The notes: generated by a model not told the origin, from the sequence alone. Positions 43,317-53,580 are shown, numbered from the stretch's first letter. The stretch is DNA of 64,000 bases from an uncultured Nonlabens sp. (GCF_947495285.1 NZ_CANLXZ010000002.1:102722-166721), one strand, 5' to 3'. A program made the numbers and translations.

Positions 43317-44200
43317 TGCATATAGAATCATATATAGAGTATTTACAGTATGAGAAGAATTATTCTTCTCATACTGTATCTGCTTATAAGAAAGATTTAA
43401 ACCTATTTCTATCCTTTACACAGGAGCAAGGGGTGGTTTCTATGGTAGATGTCGCTTATAGCGATATAAGAGAATGGGTGACTGACTTGTTAGAAAATGG
43501 AGACTCGCATAGAACTGTTAATCGTAAAATGTCTGCTATAAAATCTTATTTCAAGTTTCTTCTTAAAATAGGAGAGCTGATGGTAGATCCCTCTAGTTTA
43601 TATAAAAGCCTTAAGATTACAAAAAAGATACAGGTTCCTTTTTCTACAAATGAAGTGTTAAAACTTTTAGACTCTCCTTATGATGAACAAGATTTTGAGC
43701 AATCTCGAGATTTTCTCATGATCGAGTTGTTGTATGCTACGGGCATAAGAAGAGATGAGTTGATTAACTTAAAAATACATGATGTCGACTTAATACGTGG
43801 TCAGATTAAAGTAATAGGTAAAAGAGATAAGCAACGCATAATACCCTTATTGCGCTCTATTAAAAATCACATAGAGAAGTATTTAGCTCTAAGAGATGTT
43901 GTCGCAGGCGCTAGTGTTAATGAGTTGTTTGTTACATCTAGAGGATTTAAAGTTTATCCAAGTCTTGTTTATCGCATTATAAAATCATATTTTAGTAAGG
44001 TATCTTTGAAGGTAAAGATAAGCCCCCATGTTTTAAGGCATACTTTTGCGACGCATTTGTTAGATCATGGCGCAAATTTAAATGCTGTGAAGGAATTACT
44101 AGGACACACGAGTCTTTCTTCTACTCAAATTTATACTCATAGCAGTATGGTTACTTTAAAAGGGGTTTATGGTAATGCTCATCCAAGATCAAAAAAATAA
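43316..44200 (+). CDS. xerC: XerC/XerD-type tyrosine recombinase
   Basis: Tyrosine recombinase of 294 residues, probably one of the pair resolving chromosome dimers. N-terminal SAM-like core-binding domain (about 1-85) and catalytic domain with Arg in ATGIRRDEL (about 145), Lys in GKRDKQR (about 170), HVLRHTFATHLLDHG (His, Arg about 240-243), GHTSLSSTQIYTH with His and the nucleophile Tyr (about 275). XerC versus XerD cannot be decided from sequence; xerC is the usual name at this locus. The ATG sits at the edge of the rpsU terminator, and a 35-base palindrome covers codons 10-21. Confidence 0.92.
   Translation: MHIESYIEYLQYEKNYSSHTVSAYKKDLNLFLSFTQEQGVVSMVDVAYSDIREWVTDLLENGDSHRTVNRKMSAIKSYFKFLLKIGELMVDPSSLYKSLKITKKIQVPFSTNEVLKLLDSPYDEQDFEQSRDFLMIELLYATGIRRDELINLKIHDVDLIRGQIKVIGKRDKQRIIPLLRSIKNHIEKYLALRDVVAGASVNELFVTSRGFKVYPSLVYRIIKSYFSKVSLKVKISPHVLRHTFATHLLDHGANLNAVKELLGHTSLSSTQIYTHSSMVTLKGVYGNAHPRSKK
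43344..43378. repeat. 35-base perfect palindrome in the xerC 5' coding region
   Basis: Arms of 17 bp around a single central T (ACAGTATGAGAAGAAT / ATTCTTCTCATACTGT, plus one outer pair). It encodes YLQYEKNYSSHTVS, so codon choice has to satisfy both protein and dyad. Confidence 0.85.
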
Positions 44201-44221
44201 TTAATTTAAAACCTATTTATT

Positions 44222-44521
44222 ATGAAGGTAAACACGCAAGCAGTAAATTTTGATGCAGATGCTTCACTAATTGATTTTACTCAAAAGAGATTAGATAAGC
44301 TAGAGCAATTCTATAATAAGATCATAAATGCAGATGTATATTTAAAAGTTCAGAAAACGTCAGCTCCAGAAAATAAGATAGCTGAAATTAGAATATTTGT
44401 ACCAGGAGATGATATGGTGGTAAAAAAAACATGTAAAACTTTTGAGCAGTGTATCGACGAGTGTGCCGCGTCTTTAGAGAGACAATTGAAAAAGCGCAAA
44501 GAAAAATTAGCTGAACATTGA
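44222..44521 (+). CDS. hpf: short ribosome hibernation promoting factor (HPF/RaiA)
   Basis: Protein of 99 residues of the short HPF/YfiA family, which binds the 30S subunit during stationary phase and blocks tRNA and mRNA sites. Visible features are the opening KVNTQAVNFDADASLIDFTQKRLDKLEQFYNKI and the strands ADVYLKVQKT and AEIRIFVPGDDMVVKK. It lacks the C-terminal dimerisation domain of long HPF. It follows xerC by 21 bases. Confidence 0.93.
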   Translation: MKVNTQAVNFDADASLIDFTQKRLDKLEQFYNKIINADVYLKVQKTSAPENKIAEIRIFVPGDDMVVKKTCKTFEQCIDECAASLERQLKKRKEKLAEH

Positions 44522-44550
44522 GAAATAAATCAAAAAAAATCAAAAAAAAG

Positions 44551-44581
44551 TTTGGGTAATTAAAAAATAGACTTACATTTG
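44551..44581 (+). promoter_or_regulatory. promoter of the tRNA-tuf operon
   Basis: TTTG (44551-44554) and TACATTTG (44574-44581) with 19 bases between match the Bacteroidota consensus. The first tRNA begins 49 bases later. Confidence 0.8.
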
Positions 44582-44629
44582 CACTCCGTTAGAAACAACG
44601 AACTTTTTTAGAGATAAAAAAGTGCAAAA

Positions 44630-44703
44630 GCCGATGTAGCTCAGCTGGCTAGAGCAGCTGATTTGTAATCAGCAGGTCGTGGGTTCGAGTCCCTCCATCG
44701 GCT
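44630..44703 (+). tRNA. tRNA-Thr (TGT)
   Basis: Cloverleaf of 74 bases with acceptor GCCGATG/CATCGGC, D-arm GTAGCTCAGC, anticodon loop TTTGTAA (anticodon TGT) and GGTTCGAGTCC T-arm. CCA is not encoded. Confidence 0.96.
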
Positions 44704-44736
44704 CTTTTTGAAATAGTGAATCTTAATTGATTCTTA

Positions 44737-44817
44737 GGGGAGATACTCAAGCGGCCAACGAGGACGGACTGTAACTCCGTTGGGAAACCTTCGCAGGTTC
44801 GAATCCTGCTCTCCCCA
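44737..44817 (+). tRNA. tRNA-Tyr (GTA)
   Basis: Class II tRNA of 81 bases with a long variable arm, acceptor GGGGAGA/TCTCCCC, anticodon GTA and GGTTCGAATCC T-arm. Confidence 0.96.
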
Positions 44818-44880
44818 CTATTGTTATCTGAAATGATAATTTGAAATATTGAATACCTTTTAGTTGTAAAACTAATAAAT

Positions 44881-44953
44881 GCGAGAGTAGCTCAGTTGGT
44901 AGAGCGTCAGCCTTCCAAGCTGAATGTCGCCAGTTCGAACCTGGTCTCTCGCT
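44881..44953 (+). tRNA. tRNA-Gly (TCC)
   Basis: Cloverleaf of 73 bases, acceptor GCGAGAG/CTCTCGC, anticodon loop CTTCCAA (TCC) and CAGTTCGAACCTG T-arm. Confidence 0.96.
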
Positions 44954-45021
44954 CTAAAATATTAAACTCTATTTTTATTTGAGTTTAAAGTCAAGTTGTC
45001 CATTCCTTATATAGGAGTTTT

Positions 45022-45093
45022 GCCGGTGTAGCTCAGGGGTAGAGCGTTTCCTTGGTAAGGAAGAGGTCACGAGTTCAAATCTCGTCATTGGCT
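45022..45093 (+). tRNA. tRNA-Thr (GGT)
   Basis: Cloverleaf of 72 bases, acceptor GCCGGTG/CATTGGC with two G-T wobbles, anticodon loop TTGGTAA (GGT). Second threonine isoacceptor of the cluster. Confidence 0.95.
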
Positions 45094-45208
45094 CTGTAAG
45101 ATAAAAATAGGTCTCAATAGAGGCCATTACTAGTATAGACTGATTTGGTTTTAGCTCCGTGTCTGTCTTTATAAAACGAAACACTAATATAAACTAAGAT
45201 TATAAGTT

Positions 45209-46396
45209 ATGGCTAAAGAAACGTACGATCGTTCGAAACCTCACCTTAACGTAGGGACAATTGGTCACGTTGACCACGGTAAAACTACTCTTACCGCTGC
45301 AATCACTAAAGTACTTGCAGATGCTGGTTTTTCTAATGCGACAAGTTTTGACCAAATTGATAACGCTCCTGAAGAAAAGGAACGTGGTATTACTATTAAC
45401 TCTTCTCACGTTGAGTATCAGACTGAAAATAGACACTATGCACACGTTGACTGTCCTGGTCACGCCGATTATGTGAAAAACATGGTTACTGGTGCTGCTC
45501 AAATGGACGGTGCAATCCTTGTTGTTGCTGCAACTGATGGTCCTATGCCTCAGACACGTGAGCACATCCTTCTTGGTCGTCAGGTAGGTATTCCTCGTAT
45601 CGTTGTATTCCTTAATAAAGTGGATATGGTGGATGATGAAGAGCTTCTTGAATTAGTTGATATGGAGGTACGTGATCTTTTAAGCTTCTATGAATATGAT
45701 GGTGATAATGGTCCTGTTGTATCTGGTTCTGCACTTGGTGCACTTAATGGTGAGCAAAAGTGGGTAGATACAGTATTAGAATTAATGGCAGCTGTTGATG
45801 CGTGGATAGAAGAGCCTGTACGTGATATGGATAAGCCTTTCCTAATGCCTATAGAAGATGTGTTTTCTATTACTGGTCGTGGTACTGTTGCAACTGGTCG
45901 TATAGAGACTGGTGTAGCTAACACCGGAGATCCTGTAGAGATAATCGGTATGGGTGCTGAAAAGTTAACTTCTACTATTACTGGTATTGAAATGTTTCGT
46001 CAGATCCTTGATAGAGGTGAGGCTGGAGATAACGCTGGTATCTTACTAAGAGGTATTGAGAAGTCTATGATCTCTCGTGGTATGGTTATTACTAAGCCTG
46101 GATCTGTAACTCCTCATGCTAAATTTAGGGCAGAGGTTTATATCCTTAAGAAAGAAGAAGGTGGACGTCACACTCCATTCCATAATAACTATCGTCCACA
46201 GTTTTATGTACGTACTACTGATGTGACTGGTAACATTGCTCTTCCTGATGGAGTTGAAATGGTTATGCCTGGTGATAACTTAACTATTACAGTTGATCTT
46301 ATTCAACCTATCGCTTTGAACTTAGGTCTTCGTTTTGCAATCCGTGAGGGTGGTAGAACTGTTGGAGCTGGTCAGGTAACTGAAATTTTAGATTAA
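45209..46396 (+). CDS. tuf: elongation factor Tu
   Basis: EF-Tu of 395 residues, delivering aminoacyl-tRNA to the ribosome. G1 [15 protein letters not shown] (about 18-32), [12 protein letters not shown] (about 81), NKVDM (about 136), and domains 2-3 with [13 protein letters not shown] and [24 protein letters not shown]. Full length. It follows four tRNAs in the order also known from E. coli (thrU-tyrU-glyT-thrT-tufB) and is followed by a terminator and tRNA-Trp. Confidence 0.98.
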   Translation: MAKETYDRSKPHLNVGTIGHVDHGKTTLTAAITKVLADAGFSNATSFDQIDNAPEEKERGITINSSHVEYQTENRHYAHVDCPGHADYVKNMVTGAAQMDGAILVVAATDGPMPQTREHILLGRQVGIPRIVVFLNKVDMVDDEELLELVDMEVRDLLSFYEYDGDNGPVVSGSALGALNGEQKWVDTVLELMAAVDAWIEEPVRDMDKPFLMPIEDVFSITGRGTVATGRIETGVANTGDPVEIIGMGAEKLTSTITGIEMFRQILDRGEAGDNAGILLRGIEKSMISRGMVITKPGSVTPHAKFRAEVYILKKEEGGRHTPFHNNYRPQFYVRTTDVTGNIALPDGVEMVMPGDNLTITVDLIQPIALNLGLRFAIREGGRTVGAGQVTEILD

Positions 46397-46414
46397 TTTC
46401 TATTTTGATATTAT

Positions 46415-46451
46415 AAGTATCCTATCTATATCCTAGATAGGATACTTTTCC
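46415..46451 (+). terminator. hairpin terminator after tuf
   Basis: Arms 46415-46428 and 46434-46447 pair perfectly over 14 bp with a 5-nt loop, and the 3' side ends in TTTT. The short U-run suggests partial read-through to tRNA-Trp and secE. Confidence 0.75.
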
Positions 46452-46500
46452 TTTGTAATGAAGGAAGGCAATATAAATCATGCAATTAGCGTGATTGTTT

Positions 46501-46573
46501 GCGGGCTTAGCTCAGTTGGTAGAGCACTGGTCTCCAAAACCAGGTGTCGTGAGTTCGAGTCTCTCAGCCCGTG
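46501..46573 (+). tRNA. tRNA-Trp (CCA)
   Basis: Cloverleaf of 73 bases, acceptor GCGGGCT/AGCCCGT, anticodon loop CTCCAAA (CCA) and GAGTTCGAGTCTC T-arm, just before secE. Confidence 0.95.
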
Positions 46574-46645
46574 CATTTTTAATAAAGTTTACTCCATTTT
46601 CATAGTGTTGCTATGAAGACAGTTAACGTTTACAACAGTACAATT

Positions 46646-46843
46646 ATGAGTTTGATAACATATGTAAAAGAGTCTTATAATGAGTTAACTAATTTTGTTA
46701 CTTGGCCTACTTGGGCTGAAACACAAAAGTTTACAATTACGGTCGCTGTATTTTCAATTGTTTTTGCACTTATTGTTTCTGGGATTGATTGGGTATTTAG
46801 CTCAGCGATTGAAAATTATTTTTATTGGGTTAAGTCAAACTAA
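46646..46843 (+). CDS. secE: preprotein translocase subunit SecE
   Basis: Single-helix SecE of 65 residues: amphipathic VKESYNELTNFVTWPTWAETQKF followed by one membrane helix (about 27-50). Part of the SecYEG channel. The start at 46646 (MSLITYVKE) is preferred; an upstream ATG at 46613 would add 11 residues not seen in the family. It opens secE-nusG-rplKAJL. Confidence 0.94.
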   Translation: MSLITYVKESYNELTNFVTWPTWAETQKFTITVAVFSIVFALIVSGIDWVFSSAIENYFYWVKSN

Positions 46844-46851
46844 TTTTTGAT

Positions 46852-47406
46852 ATGTCAGAAGAGAAAGATTTGATGAAATGGTATGTCGTACGTTCAGTAA
46901 GCGGCCAAGAAAATAAGATTAAAGAATATATTGAATCTGAGATTGCTCATCATAACCTAGGTGATTATTTAAAACAAATTTTAGTTCCTACTGAAAAGGT
47001 TGTTCAAATAAGGAATGGTAAGAAATATAATAAAGAAAGAGTTTATTTTCCTGGTTATATCATGGTACAGGCTAGATTAGAGGGTGAGGTTCCGCATATT
47101 ATTAAGTCTGTTAATGGAGTGATAGGTTTCTTGGGTGAAACCAAGGGTGGAGATCCTGTGCCGTTAAGACGTTCTGAGATAAATAGAATGTTAGGTAAGG
47201 TAGATGAATTAGCAGAGCAAACAGATAATGTGGCTATACCTTATAAAGCTGGTGAAACTGTGAAGGTGGTAGATGGTCCTTTCAATGGCTTCAATGGAAC
47301 TATTGAAAAGGTAAATGAGGAGAAACGTAAACTAGAAGTTATGGTTAAGATTTTTGGTCGTAAAACGCCACTAGAACTTAGCTATATGCAAGTAGAGAAA
47401 ATATAA
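46852..47406 (+). CDS. nusG: transcription termination/antitermination factor NusG
   Basis: NusG of 184 residues. NGN domain (about 7-110; KWYVVRSVSGQENKIKEYIE, RVYFPGYIMVQ) and KOW domain (about 128-184; GETVKVVDGPFNGFNGTIEKV). It binds RNA polymerase and couples to ribosomes or Rho. It follows secE by eight bases, the order conserved in most bacteria. Confidence 0.97.
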   Translation: MSEEKDLMKWYVVRSVSGQENKIKEYIESEIAHHNLGDYLKQILVPTEKVVQIRNGKKYNKERVYFPGYIMVQARLEGEVPHIIKSVNGVIGFLGETKGGDPVPLRRSEINRMLGKVDELAEQTDNVAIPYKAGETVKVVDGPFNGFNGTIEKVNEEKRKLEVMVKIFGRKTPLELSYMQVEKI

Positions 47407-47476
47407 ATGTTACAATTTATAGGTAGTAAATAAGGCTTCCACTTTATTATTATCAAAATAGTGAAATTAATTAGAA

Positions 47477-47917
47477 ATGGCTAAAGAAGTATCTAAGGTT
47501 GTAAAACTACAAGTTAAGGGTGGCGCAGCAAACCCATCTCCTCCTGTAGGACCTGCACTTGGTGCGGCTGGTGTTAATATCATGGAGTTCTGTAAGCAGT
47601 TTAATGCTAGAACCCAAGATAAAGCAGGTAAAGTTTTACCGGTTGCGATAACTGTTTATAAGGATAAGTCCTTTGACTTTGTTATCAAAACTCCTCCAGC
47701 AGCAGTTCAAATCCTTGAAGCAGTAAAGCTGAAAGGCGGTAGTGGAGAACCTAATCGTAAGAAAGTTGGAACTATCACATGGGATCAAATTCGTTTGATT
47801 GCTGAAGATAAGATGCCAGACCTCAATGCATTTACAGTAGACAGCGCTATGAGAATGGTTGCTGGTACTGCAAGATCAATGGGTGTGAACGTTAAGGGTG
47901 GAAACGCACCTGCTTAA
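47477..47917 (+). CDS. rplK: ribosomal protein uL11
   Basis: uL11 of 146 residues with the Pro-rich N-terminal domain ([29 protein letters not shown]) and rRNA-binding C-terminal domain ([31 protein letters not shown]). Forms the L11 stalk base where GTPase factors and RelA act. 70 bases separate it from nusG. Confidence 0.98.
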   Translation: MAKEVSKVVKLQVKGGAANPSPPVGPALGAAGVNIMEFCKQFNARTQDKAGKVLPVAITVYKDKSFDFVIKTPPAAVQILEAVKLKGGSGEPNRKKVGTITWDQIRLIAEDKMPDLNAFTVDSAMRMVAGTARSMGVNVKGGNAPA

Positions 47918-47928
47918 AACTTGTAACA

Positions 47929-48627
47929 ATGGCAAAATTGACAAAAAATCAAAAAGTAAGCCTTCAAAAGGTGGATAAGTCGCAAGCTTATTCTGTTGCT
48001 GAAGCTGCTAAATTAGTAAAGGATGTTACGACTACAAAGTTTGACGCATCTGTAGATCTAGCTGTGAGATTAAATGTAGACCCTCGTAAAGCTAACCAAA
48101 TGGTTAGAGGTGTGGTGACACTTCCTCATGGTACTGGTAAAGATGTTAAAGTTTTAGCGTTAGTAACACCAGATAAAGAAGCTGAAGCTACTGAGGCTGG
48201 AGCTGATTATGTTGGATTAGATGAATACCTTAATAAAATTAAAGGTGGTTGGACTGATGTTGATGTAATTATAACAATGCCTAGTGTAATGGGTAAATTA
48301 GGACCTTTGGGTCGTGTTTTAGGGCCAAGAGGTTTAATGCCTAATCCTAAAACTGGTACGGTTACAATGGATGTTGCAAAAGCTGTTTCTGAAGTAAAGG
48401 CTGGTAAGATCGACTTTAAAGTTGATAAAACTGGTATTATTCATGCCTCAATTGGAAAAGCGTCGTTTGATGCTGCTAAAATTGAAGGGAACGCTAAAGA
48501 ATTAATTAACACACTAGTTAAATTAAAACCAACAACGTCTAAGGGTATTTATATTAAAAGTATCTTTATGTCTAGTACGATGAGTCCTAGTATTGAGATA
48601 GACGCTAAACGTTTTGCAGACGACTAA
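47929..48627 (+). CDS. rplA: ribosomal protein uL1
   Basis: uL1 of 232 residues, full length; signature [21 protein letters not shown] (about 126) seen in part as [11 protein letters not shown]. Binds the mobile L1 stalk of 23S rRNA; in other bacteria it represses its own operon, but I could not identify a site here. Eleven bases after rplK. Confidence 0.98.
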   Translation: MAKLTKNQKVSLQKVDKSQAYSVAEAAKLVKDVTTTKFDASVDLAVRLNVDPRKANQMVRGVVTLPHGTGKDVKVLALVTPDKEAEATEAGADYVGLDEYLNKIKGGWTDVDVIITMPSVMGKLGPLGRVLGPRGLMPNPKTGTVTMDVAKAVSEVKAGKIDFKVDKTGIIHASIGKASFDAAKIEGNAKELINTLVKLKPTTSKGIYIKSIFMSSTMSPSIEIDAKRFADD

Positions 48628-48638
48628 AAATCTAGATC

Positions 48639-49154
48639 ATGACAAGAGAACAAAAAGCAAATGTTATACAAGATTTGACTGCTACATTAGCTGAAAATTC
48701 AACTATTTATTTAGCAGACATATCTGGGTTAAATGCATTAGATACATCAAACTTACGTAGAGCTTGTTTTAAAGCTAACGTTAAAGTGGCAGTAGTAAAG
48801 AATACTCTTCTTTCTAAAGCTATGGAAGCATCAGATAAGGATTTTGCTGAGTTGCCTGAATTGTTAAAAGGTAATACAGCAATTATGTTATCAGAGGTTG
48901 CAAATAGCCCTGCTAAGGTAATTGAAACTTTCCGTAAGAAGTCTGATAAGCCTGTGCTTAAAGGTGCTTACATCGAGGAGGCAGTTTATGTTGGAGACGA
49001 TATGCTTAGTACATTAAGTAATATCAAATCTAAGGAAGAAATGATTGGAGAGATTATTGGTCTTCTTCAAAGTCCTGCTAAGAATGTTATTTCAGCACTT
49101 CAATCTGGTGGTGGAAAAATTGCAGGAATACTTAAAACTCTATCTGAAAGATAG
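48639..49154 (+). CDS. rplJ: ribosomal protein uL10
   Basis: uL10 of 171 residues: N-terminal rRNA-binding part (MTREQKANVIQDLTATLAEN, RRACFKANVKVAVVKNTLL) and a C-terminal helix that carries L7/L12 dimers. Eleven bases after rplA, so there is no room for the long leader seen before rplJ in E. coli. Confidence 0.97.
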   Translation: MTREQKANVIQDLTATLAENSTIYLADISGLNALDTSNLRRACFKANVKVAVVKNTLLSKAMEASDKDFAELPELLKGNTAIMLSEVANSPAKVIETFRKKSDKPVLKGAYIEEAVYVGDDMLSTLSNIKSKEEMIGEIIGLLQSPAKNVISALQSGGGKIAGILKTLSER

Positions 49155-49207
49155 ATCACAAATTAGTACGCACTTAATTATTTATAAATTTTATTAAAAC
49201 GATAGAC

Positions 49208-49582
49208 ATGGCAGATTTAAAAGATTTCGCTGAACAGTTAGTTAACTTAACTGTAAAAGAAGTAAACGAATTAGCAGACATCCTTAAGGATGAATATGGT
49301 ATTGAGCCAGCAGCAGCAGCAGTTGCTATGGCAGGTCCAGCTGCAGGTGGCGCTGATGCTGCTGATGAGCAAACAGAATTTGATGTAATCCTTAAAGCGG
49401 CAGGTGGTGCTAAACTAGCTGTTGTTAAACTTGTAAAAGAACTTACAGGTGCTGGATTAAAAGATGCAAAAGGTTTAGTTGATAGCGCGCCATCTCCGAT
49501 CAAGGAAGGTGTTTCTAAAGATGAAGCAGAAGCACTTAAAGCTCAGCTTGAAGAAGCAGGAGCAGAGGTTGAGTTGAAGTAA
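49208..49582 (+). CDS. rplL: ribosomal protein bL12
   Basis: L7/L12 of 124 residues: N-terminal dimerisation helices (about 1-33), Ala/Gly hinge (about 34-52) and factor-binding C-terminal domain ([36 protein letters not shown]). 53 bases after rplJ and followed by an attenuator-like hairpin. Confidence 0.98.
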   Translation: MADLKDFAEQLVNLTVKEVNELADILKDEYGIEPAAAAVAMAGPAAGGADAADEQTEFDVILKAAGGAKLAVVKLVKELTGAGLKDAKGLVDSAPSPIKEGVSKDEAEALKAQLEEAGAEVELK

Positions 49583-49604
49583 TTCTTCTTACCAAAACAT
49601 TATA

Positions 49605-49641
49605 GGTTTAGACCTGTGAGCATCGCTCACAGGACTAAACC
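49605..49641 (+). terminator. attenuator-like hairpin between rplL and rpoB
   Basis: Arms 49605-49620 and 49626-49641 (GGTTTAGACCTGTGAG / CTCACAGGACTAAACC) form 15 pairs with one A-A mismatch around CATCG, followed by only ATTTT. The weak U-tract suits partial termination, lowering rpoBC relative to the ribosomal genes, or an RNase processing site as in E. coli. Confidence 0.7.
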
Positions 49642-49706
49642 ATTTTGCGTATAAAGATGAGACGTCGTCGATAACGCTTTTTTTAATAATTTAATACCGT
49701 GCATTG

Positions 49707-52700
49707 ATGCTAGCAACAAACACAGAGAGAATTAATTTTTCAACGGTAACTAATAAGGCAGAATATCCTGACTTGCTGGATATCCAAATTAAATCCTTTC
49801 AGGACTTTTTTCAGCTAGAGACTAAATCTGATAAAAGAGAAGTTGAAGGTTTGTATAATACCTTCATGGAGAATTTTCCAATTACTGATACTCGCAATCA
49901 GTTTGTTTTGGAATTTCTTGATTACTTCGTAGACCCACCTAGATATTCTATTCAAGAATGTATAGAGCGTGGTCTAACTTATAGCGTGCCTCTTAAATCA
50001 CGTTTAAAATTATATTGTACAGATCCTGAACATGAGGATTTTGAAACAATTGTACAAGATGTTTATCTTGGTACCATCCCTTACATGACACCTTCTGGTA
50101 CTTTTTGTATCAATGGTGCTGAGCGTGTGGTTGTATCTCAGTTGCACAGGTCTCCTGGTGTTTTCTTCGGGCAATCTTTCCATGCAAATGGTACTAAATT
50201 ATATTCTGCTCGTGTAATTCCTTTTAAAGGTTCATGGATAGAATTTGCGACAGATATTAATAGTGTTATGTACGCTTATATCGATCGTAAAAAGAAATTA
50301 CCTGTAACAACACTTTTCCGTGCTATTGGCTTTGAAAGAGATAAAGATATCTTAGGTATTTTTGATCTTGCTGAAGAAGTTAAGGCAAGTAAGACAGGTC
50401 TTAAAAAATACTTAGGTCGCAAGCTTGCTGCTCGTGTACTTAGAACCTGGCATGAAGATTTCGTTGATGAGGATACTGGAGAAGTAGTATCTATTGAACG
50501 TAATGAAATTGTTCTTGATAGAGATACAATTCTTGAAAAAGAACACATAGATGAGATAATTGATTCTCAAGCAAAGACTATTCTTCTTCATAAGGAAGAT
50601 AATATGTCTGCTGACTATGCCATTATACACAATACTTTACAAAAGGATCCTACAAACTCTGAAAAAGAGGCTGTAGAACATATATATAGACAATTACGTA
50701 ACGCTGAGCCGCCTGATGAAGAAACTGCTCGTGGAATCATCGATAAATTATTCTTCTCTGACCAGAGATATAATTTAGGTGAGGTAGGTCGTTACCGTAT
50801 GAATAAAAAATTGAATCTTGATATTCCTATGGATAAGCAAGTGCTTACCAAAGAAGATATCATTACTATTATCAAGCATTTGATCATGTTGATCAACTCT
50901 AAGGCAGAGATTGATGATATTGATCACTTATCTAACCGTCGCGTTCGTACGGTGGGTGAGCAGTTAAGTTCACAATTTGGTGTTGGTCTTGCTCGTATGG
51001 CTCGTACGATACGTGAGCGTATGAATGTAAGAGATAATGAAGTGTTTACGCCTATTGATCTTATTAATGCTAAGACTTTGTCTTCTGTTATTAATTCGTT
51101 CTTCGGTACGAACCAATTATCTCAATTCATGGATCAAACAAATCCATTAGCTGAGATCACTCATAAACGTAGATTATCGGCACTTGGACCTGGTGGTCTT
51201 TCGAGAGAAAGAGCTGGTTTTGAGGTTCGTGATGTACACTATACTCACTATGGTAGACTTTGTCCTATTGAAACTCCTGAAGGACCGAATATTGGTCTGA
51301 TCTCTTCACTTGCTGTTTTTGCAAAAGTGAACGGTATGGGATTCATTGAGACTCCTTATAGAAAAGTTACAGATGGTGTGGTAAACCTGGAAGATGAACC
51401 AACTTACCTAAGCGCCGAAGAAGAAGAAGGATTACTTATTGCTCAAGCTAACTTACCATTAACTAATGGTAAAATTGATCAGGAAAAAGTAATTGCTCGT
51501 ATGGAAGGTGACTTCCCAGTAATTGATGCATCAGAGGTGGTATATGCTGATGTTGCTCCTAATCAAATTGCATCTATTTCTGCATCTCTAATTCCATTCT
51601 TAGAACATGATGATGCAAACCGTGCGCTTATGGGATCTAACATGATGCGTCAGGCAGTACCTTTACTTAGAGTAGATGCACCTATTGTAGGTACAGGTTT
51701 AGAAAGACAGGTTGCTACGGATTCTAGAGTATTAATAAATGCTGAAGGCGATGGTGAGGTTGTTTATGTAGATGCTCAGAAAGTAGTGATCAAATATGAT
51801 CGTACTGAACGTGAATCGTTAGTTAGCTTTGAGCCTGAAGATACTTCTTATAATTTGATTAAATTCCGTAAAACTAACCAGGGTACAAGTATTACACTTA
51901 AACCTATAGTTGAAAAAGGAGATAGAGTTAATAAAGGTCAAGTTTTATGTCAGGGTTATGCAACTGAGGCTGGTGAACTTGCATTAGGTCGTAACATGAA
52001 AGTGGCATTTATGCCTTGGAAAGGTTATAACTTTGAGGATGCGATTGTTATTTCTGAAAAGGTAGTACGTGAAGATATATTTACTTCTATCCATGTAGAT
52101 GAATACTCACTAGATGTCAGAGACACAAAGTTAGGTAATGAGGAGTTGACTCCAGATATACCTAATGTTTCCGAAGAGGCTACTGCAAACCTTGATGAGC
52201 AGGGTATGATTCGTATCGGTGCAGAAGTTAAACCTGGTGATATATTAATAGGAAAAATTACTCCAAAAGGAGAAAGTGATCCTACTCCAGAAGAAAAGCT
52301 TCTTAGAGCAATCTTCGGTGATAAAGCTGGTGATGTAAAAGATGCTTCTTTAAAAGCGTCTCCATCTCTTAGAGGTGTTGTTATCGGTAAAAAATTATTC
52401 TCTCGTGCTGTAAAAGATAAGAGAAAGAGGGCTCAAGATAAAGAGGATATTGCAAGATTAGAGCAGAATTATCAAGGTAAATTTGATGGTTTACAAGAAC
52501 GTCTAATTGAAAAATTATTTGAAATCGTAAGTGGTAAAACATCGCAAGGTGTATTTAATGACCTTGGAGAAGAAGTTCTTCCTAAAGGTAAAAAGTATAC
52601 CCTTAAAATGTTAAATTCTGTAGATGATTTTACTCATTTAACTTCTGGTACATGGACTACTAGTAGTGATGTGAATGAAATGGTTGCAGATTTACTACAC

Positions 52701-53516
52701 AACTATAAGATTAAAGAAAATGATCTTCAGGGATCATTACGTCGTGAGAAGTTTACCATCTCTGTCGGAGATGAGCTTCCTGCTGGTATCATAAAACTTG
52801 CTAAAGTTTATATCGCTAAAAAACGTAAACTTAAAGTAGGTGATAAAATGGCTGGTCGTCACGGTAACAAAGGTATCGTTGCACGTATTGTACGTCAGGA
52901 AGATATGCCATTCCTTGAAGATGGGACACCTGTTGATATCGTATTGAACCCACTAGGTGTACCTTCTCGTATGAATATAGGTCAGATTTATGAGACCGTT
53001 TTAGGATGGGCTGGTGAGAAACTAGGTAAGAAATTTGCTACACCTATATTTGATGGTGCTACTTTAGATCAGATCAATGGGTATACGGACGAGGCTGGTA
53101 TTCCACGTTTCGGTCACACCTATTTATTTGATGGTGGTACTGGTGAGCGTTTTGATCAACCTGCGACAGTAGGTATTATCTATATGCTTAAACTAGGTCA
53201 CATGGTAGATGATAAAATGCACGCGCGTTCTATCGGTCCATATTCATTGATTACGCAGCAACCTCTCGGTGGTAAGGCGCAATTCGGTGGTCAACGTTTT
53301 GGAGAGATGGAAGTTTGGGCACTTGAGGCATATGGAGCTTCTAGCACCCTGCGTGAAATTCTAACGGTAAAATCAGATGACGTTATAGGACGTGCTAAGA
53401 CTTACGAGGCAATCGTGAAAGGTGAACCTATGCCAGAACCTGGCCTTCCAGAATCATTTAATGTATTGATGCATGAGTTAAAAGGTCTAGGACTAGATCT
53501 ACGACTGGAGGATTAA
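49707..53516 (+). CDS. rpoB: RNA polymerase subunit beta
   Basis: RpoB of 1269 residues. The rifampicin region [40 protein letters not shown] lies near 464-505; [24 protein letters not shown] and the C-terminal [24 protein letters not shown] are present. The Ser/Asp/His positions of the rifampicin pocket look wild type. ATG at 49707 is taken as start ([12 protein letters not shown]); a TTG directly before it is in frame. Stop lies 93 bases before rpoC, with a long hairpin between. Confidence 0.98.
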   Translation: MLATNTERINFSTVTNKAEYPDLLDIQIKSFQDFFQLETKSDKREVEGLYNTFMENFPITDTRNQFVLEFLDYFVDPPRYSIQECIERGLTYSVPLKSRLKLYCTDPEHEDFETIVQDVYLGTIPYMTPSGTFCINGAERVVVSQLHRSPGVFFGQSFHANGTKLYSARVIPFKGSWIEFATDINSVMYAYIDRKKKLPVTTLFRAIGFERDKDILGIFDLAEEVKASKTGLKKYLGRKLAARVLRTWHEDFVDEDTGEVVSIERNEIVLDRDTILEKEHIDEIIDSQAKTILLHKEDNMSADYAIIHNTLQKDPTNSEKEAVEHIYRQLRNAEPPDEETARGIIDKLFFSDQRYNLGEVGRYRMNKKLNLDIPMDKQVLTKEDIITIIKHLIMLINSKAEIDDIDHLSNRRVRTVGEQLSSQFGVGLARMARTIRERMNVRDNEVFTPIDLINAKTLSSVINSFFGTNQLSQFMDQTNPLAEITHKRRLSALGPGGLSRERAGFEVRDVHYTHYGRLCPIETPEGPNIGLISSLAVFAKVNGMGFIETPYRKVTDGVVNLEDEPTYLSAEEEEGLLIAQANLPLTNGKIDQEKVIARMEGDFPVIDASEVVYADVAPNQIASISASLIPFLEHDDANRALMGSNMMRQAVPLLRVDAPIVGTGLERQVATDSRVLINAEGDGEVVYVDAQKVVIKYDRTERESLVSFEPEDTSYNLIKFRKTNQGTSITLKPIVEKGDRVNKGQVLCQGYATEAGELALGRNMKVAFMPWKGYNFEDAIVISEKVVREDIFTSIHVDEYSLDVRDTKLGNEELTPDIPNVSEEATANLDEQGMIRIGAEVKPGDILIGKITPKGESDPTPEEKLLRAIFGDKAGDVKDASLKASPSLRGVVIGKKLFSRAVKDKRKRAQDKEDIARLEQNYQGKFDGLQERLIEKLFEIVSGKTSQGVFNDLGEEVLPKGKKYTLKMLNSVDDFTHLTSGTWTTSSDVNEMVADLLHNYKIKENDLQGSLRREKFTISVGDELPAGIIKLAKVYIAKKRKLKVGDKMAGRHGNKGIVARIVRQEDMPFLEDGTPVDIVLNPLGVPSRMNIGQIYETVLGWAGEKLGKKFATPIFDGATLDQINGYTDEAGIPRFGHTYLFDGGTGERFDQPATVGIIYMLKLGHMVDDKMHARSIGPYSLITQQPLGGKAQFGGQRFGEMEVWALEAYGASSTLREILTVKSDDVIGRAKTYEAIVKGEPMPEPGLPESFNVLMHELKGLGLDLRLED

Positions 53517-53524
53517 TTTTTTCT

Positions 53525-53580
53525 GTGAGGTTTTATGTTAGTTTCGCTTTCGCGAAAGCGTACATTACATAAAACCTTAC
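53525..53580. repeat. compound hairpin between rpoB and rpoC with the iterated palindrome at its tip
   Basis: An outer 14-bp stem (53525-53538 with 53567-53580, one G-T pair) encloses two 6-base linkers and the 16-bp palindrome CGCTTTCGCGAAAGCG (53545-53560). No U-tract follows, so it is more likely a processing or pausing structure, or a DNA cruciform, than a terminator. Confidence 0.85.
53546..53559. repeat. iterated palindrome GCTTTCGCGAAAGC, copy 12, intergenic
   Basis: Exact copy in the rpoB-rpoC gap, at the centre of a larger dyad. Confidence 0.95.

Noticed and set aside
45200..45565. 121-codon minus-strand frame opposite tuf
   Set aside because: Shadow of the highly biased tuf codons; also runs across the tuf start.
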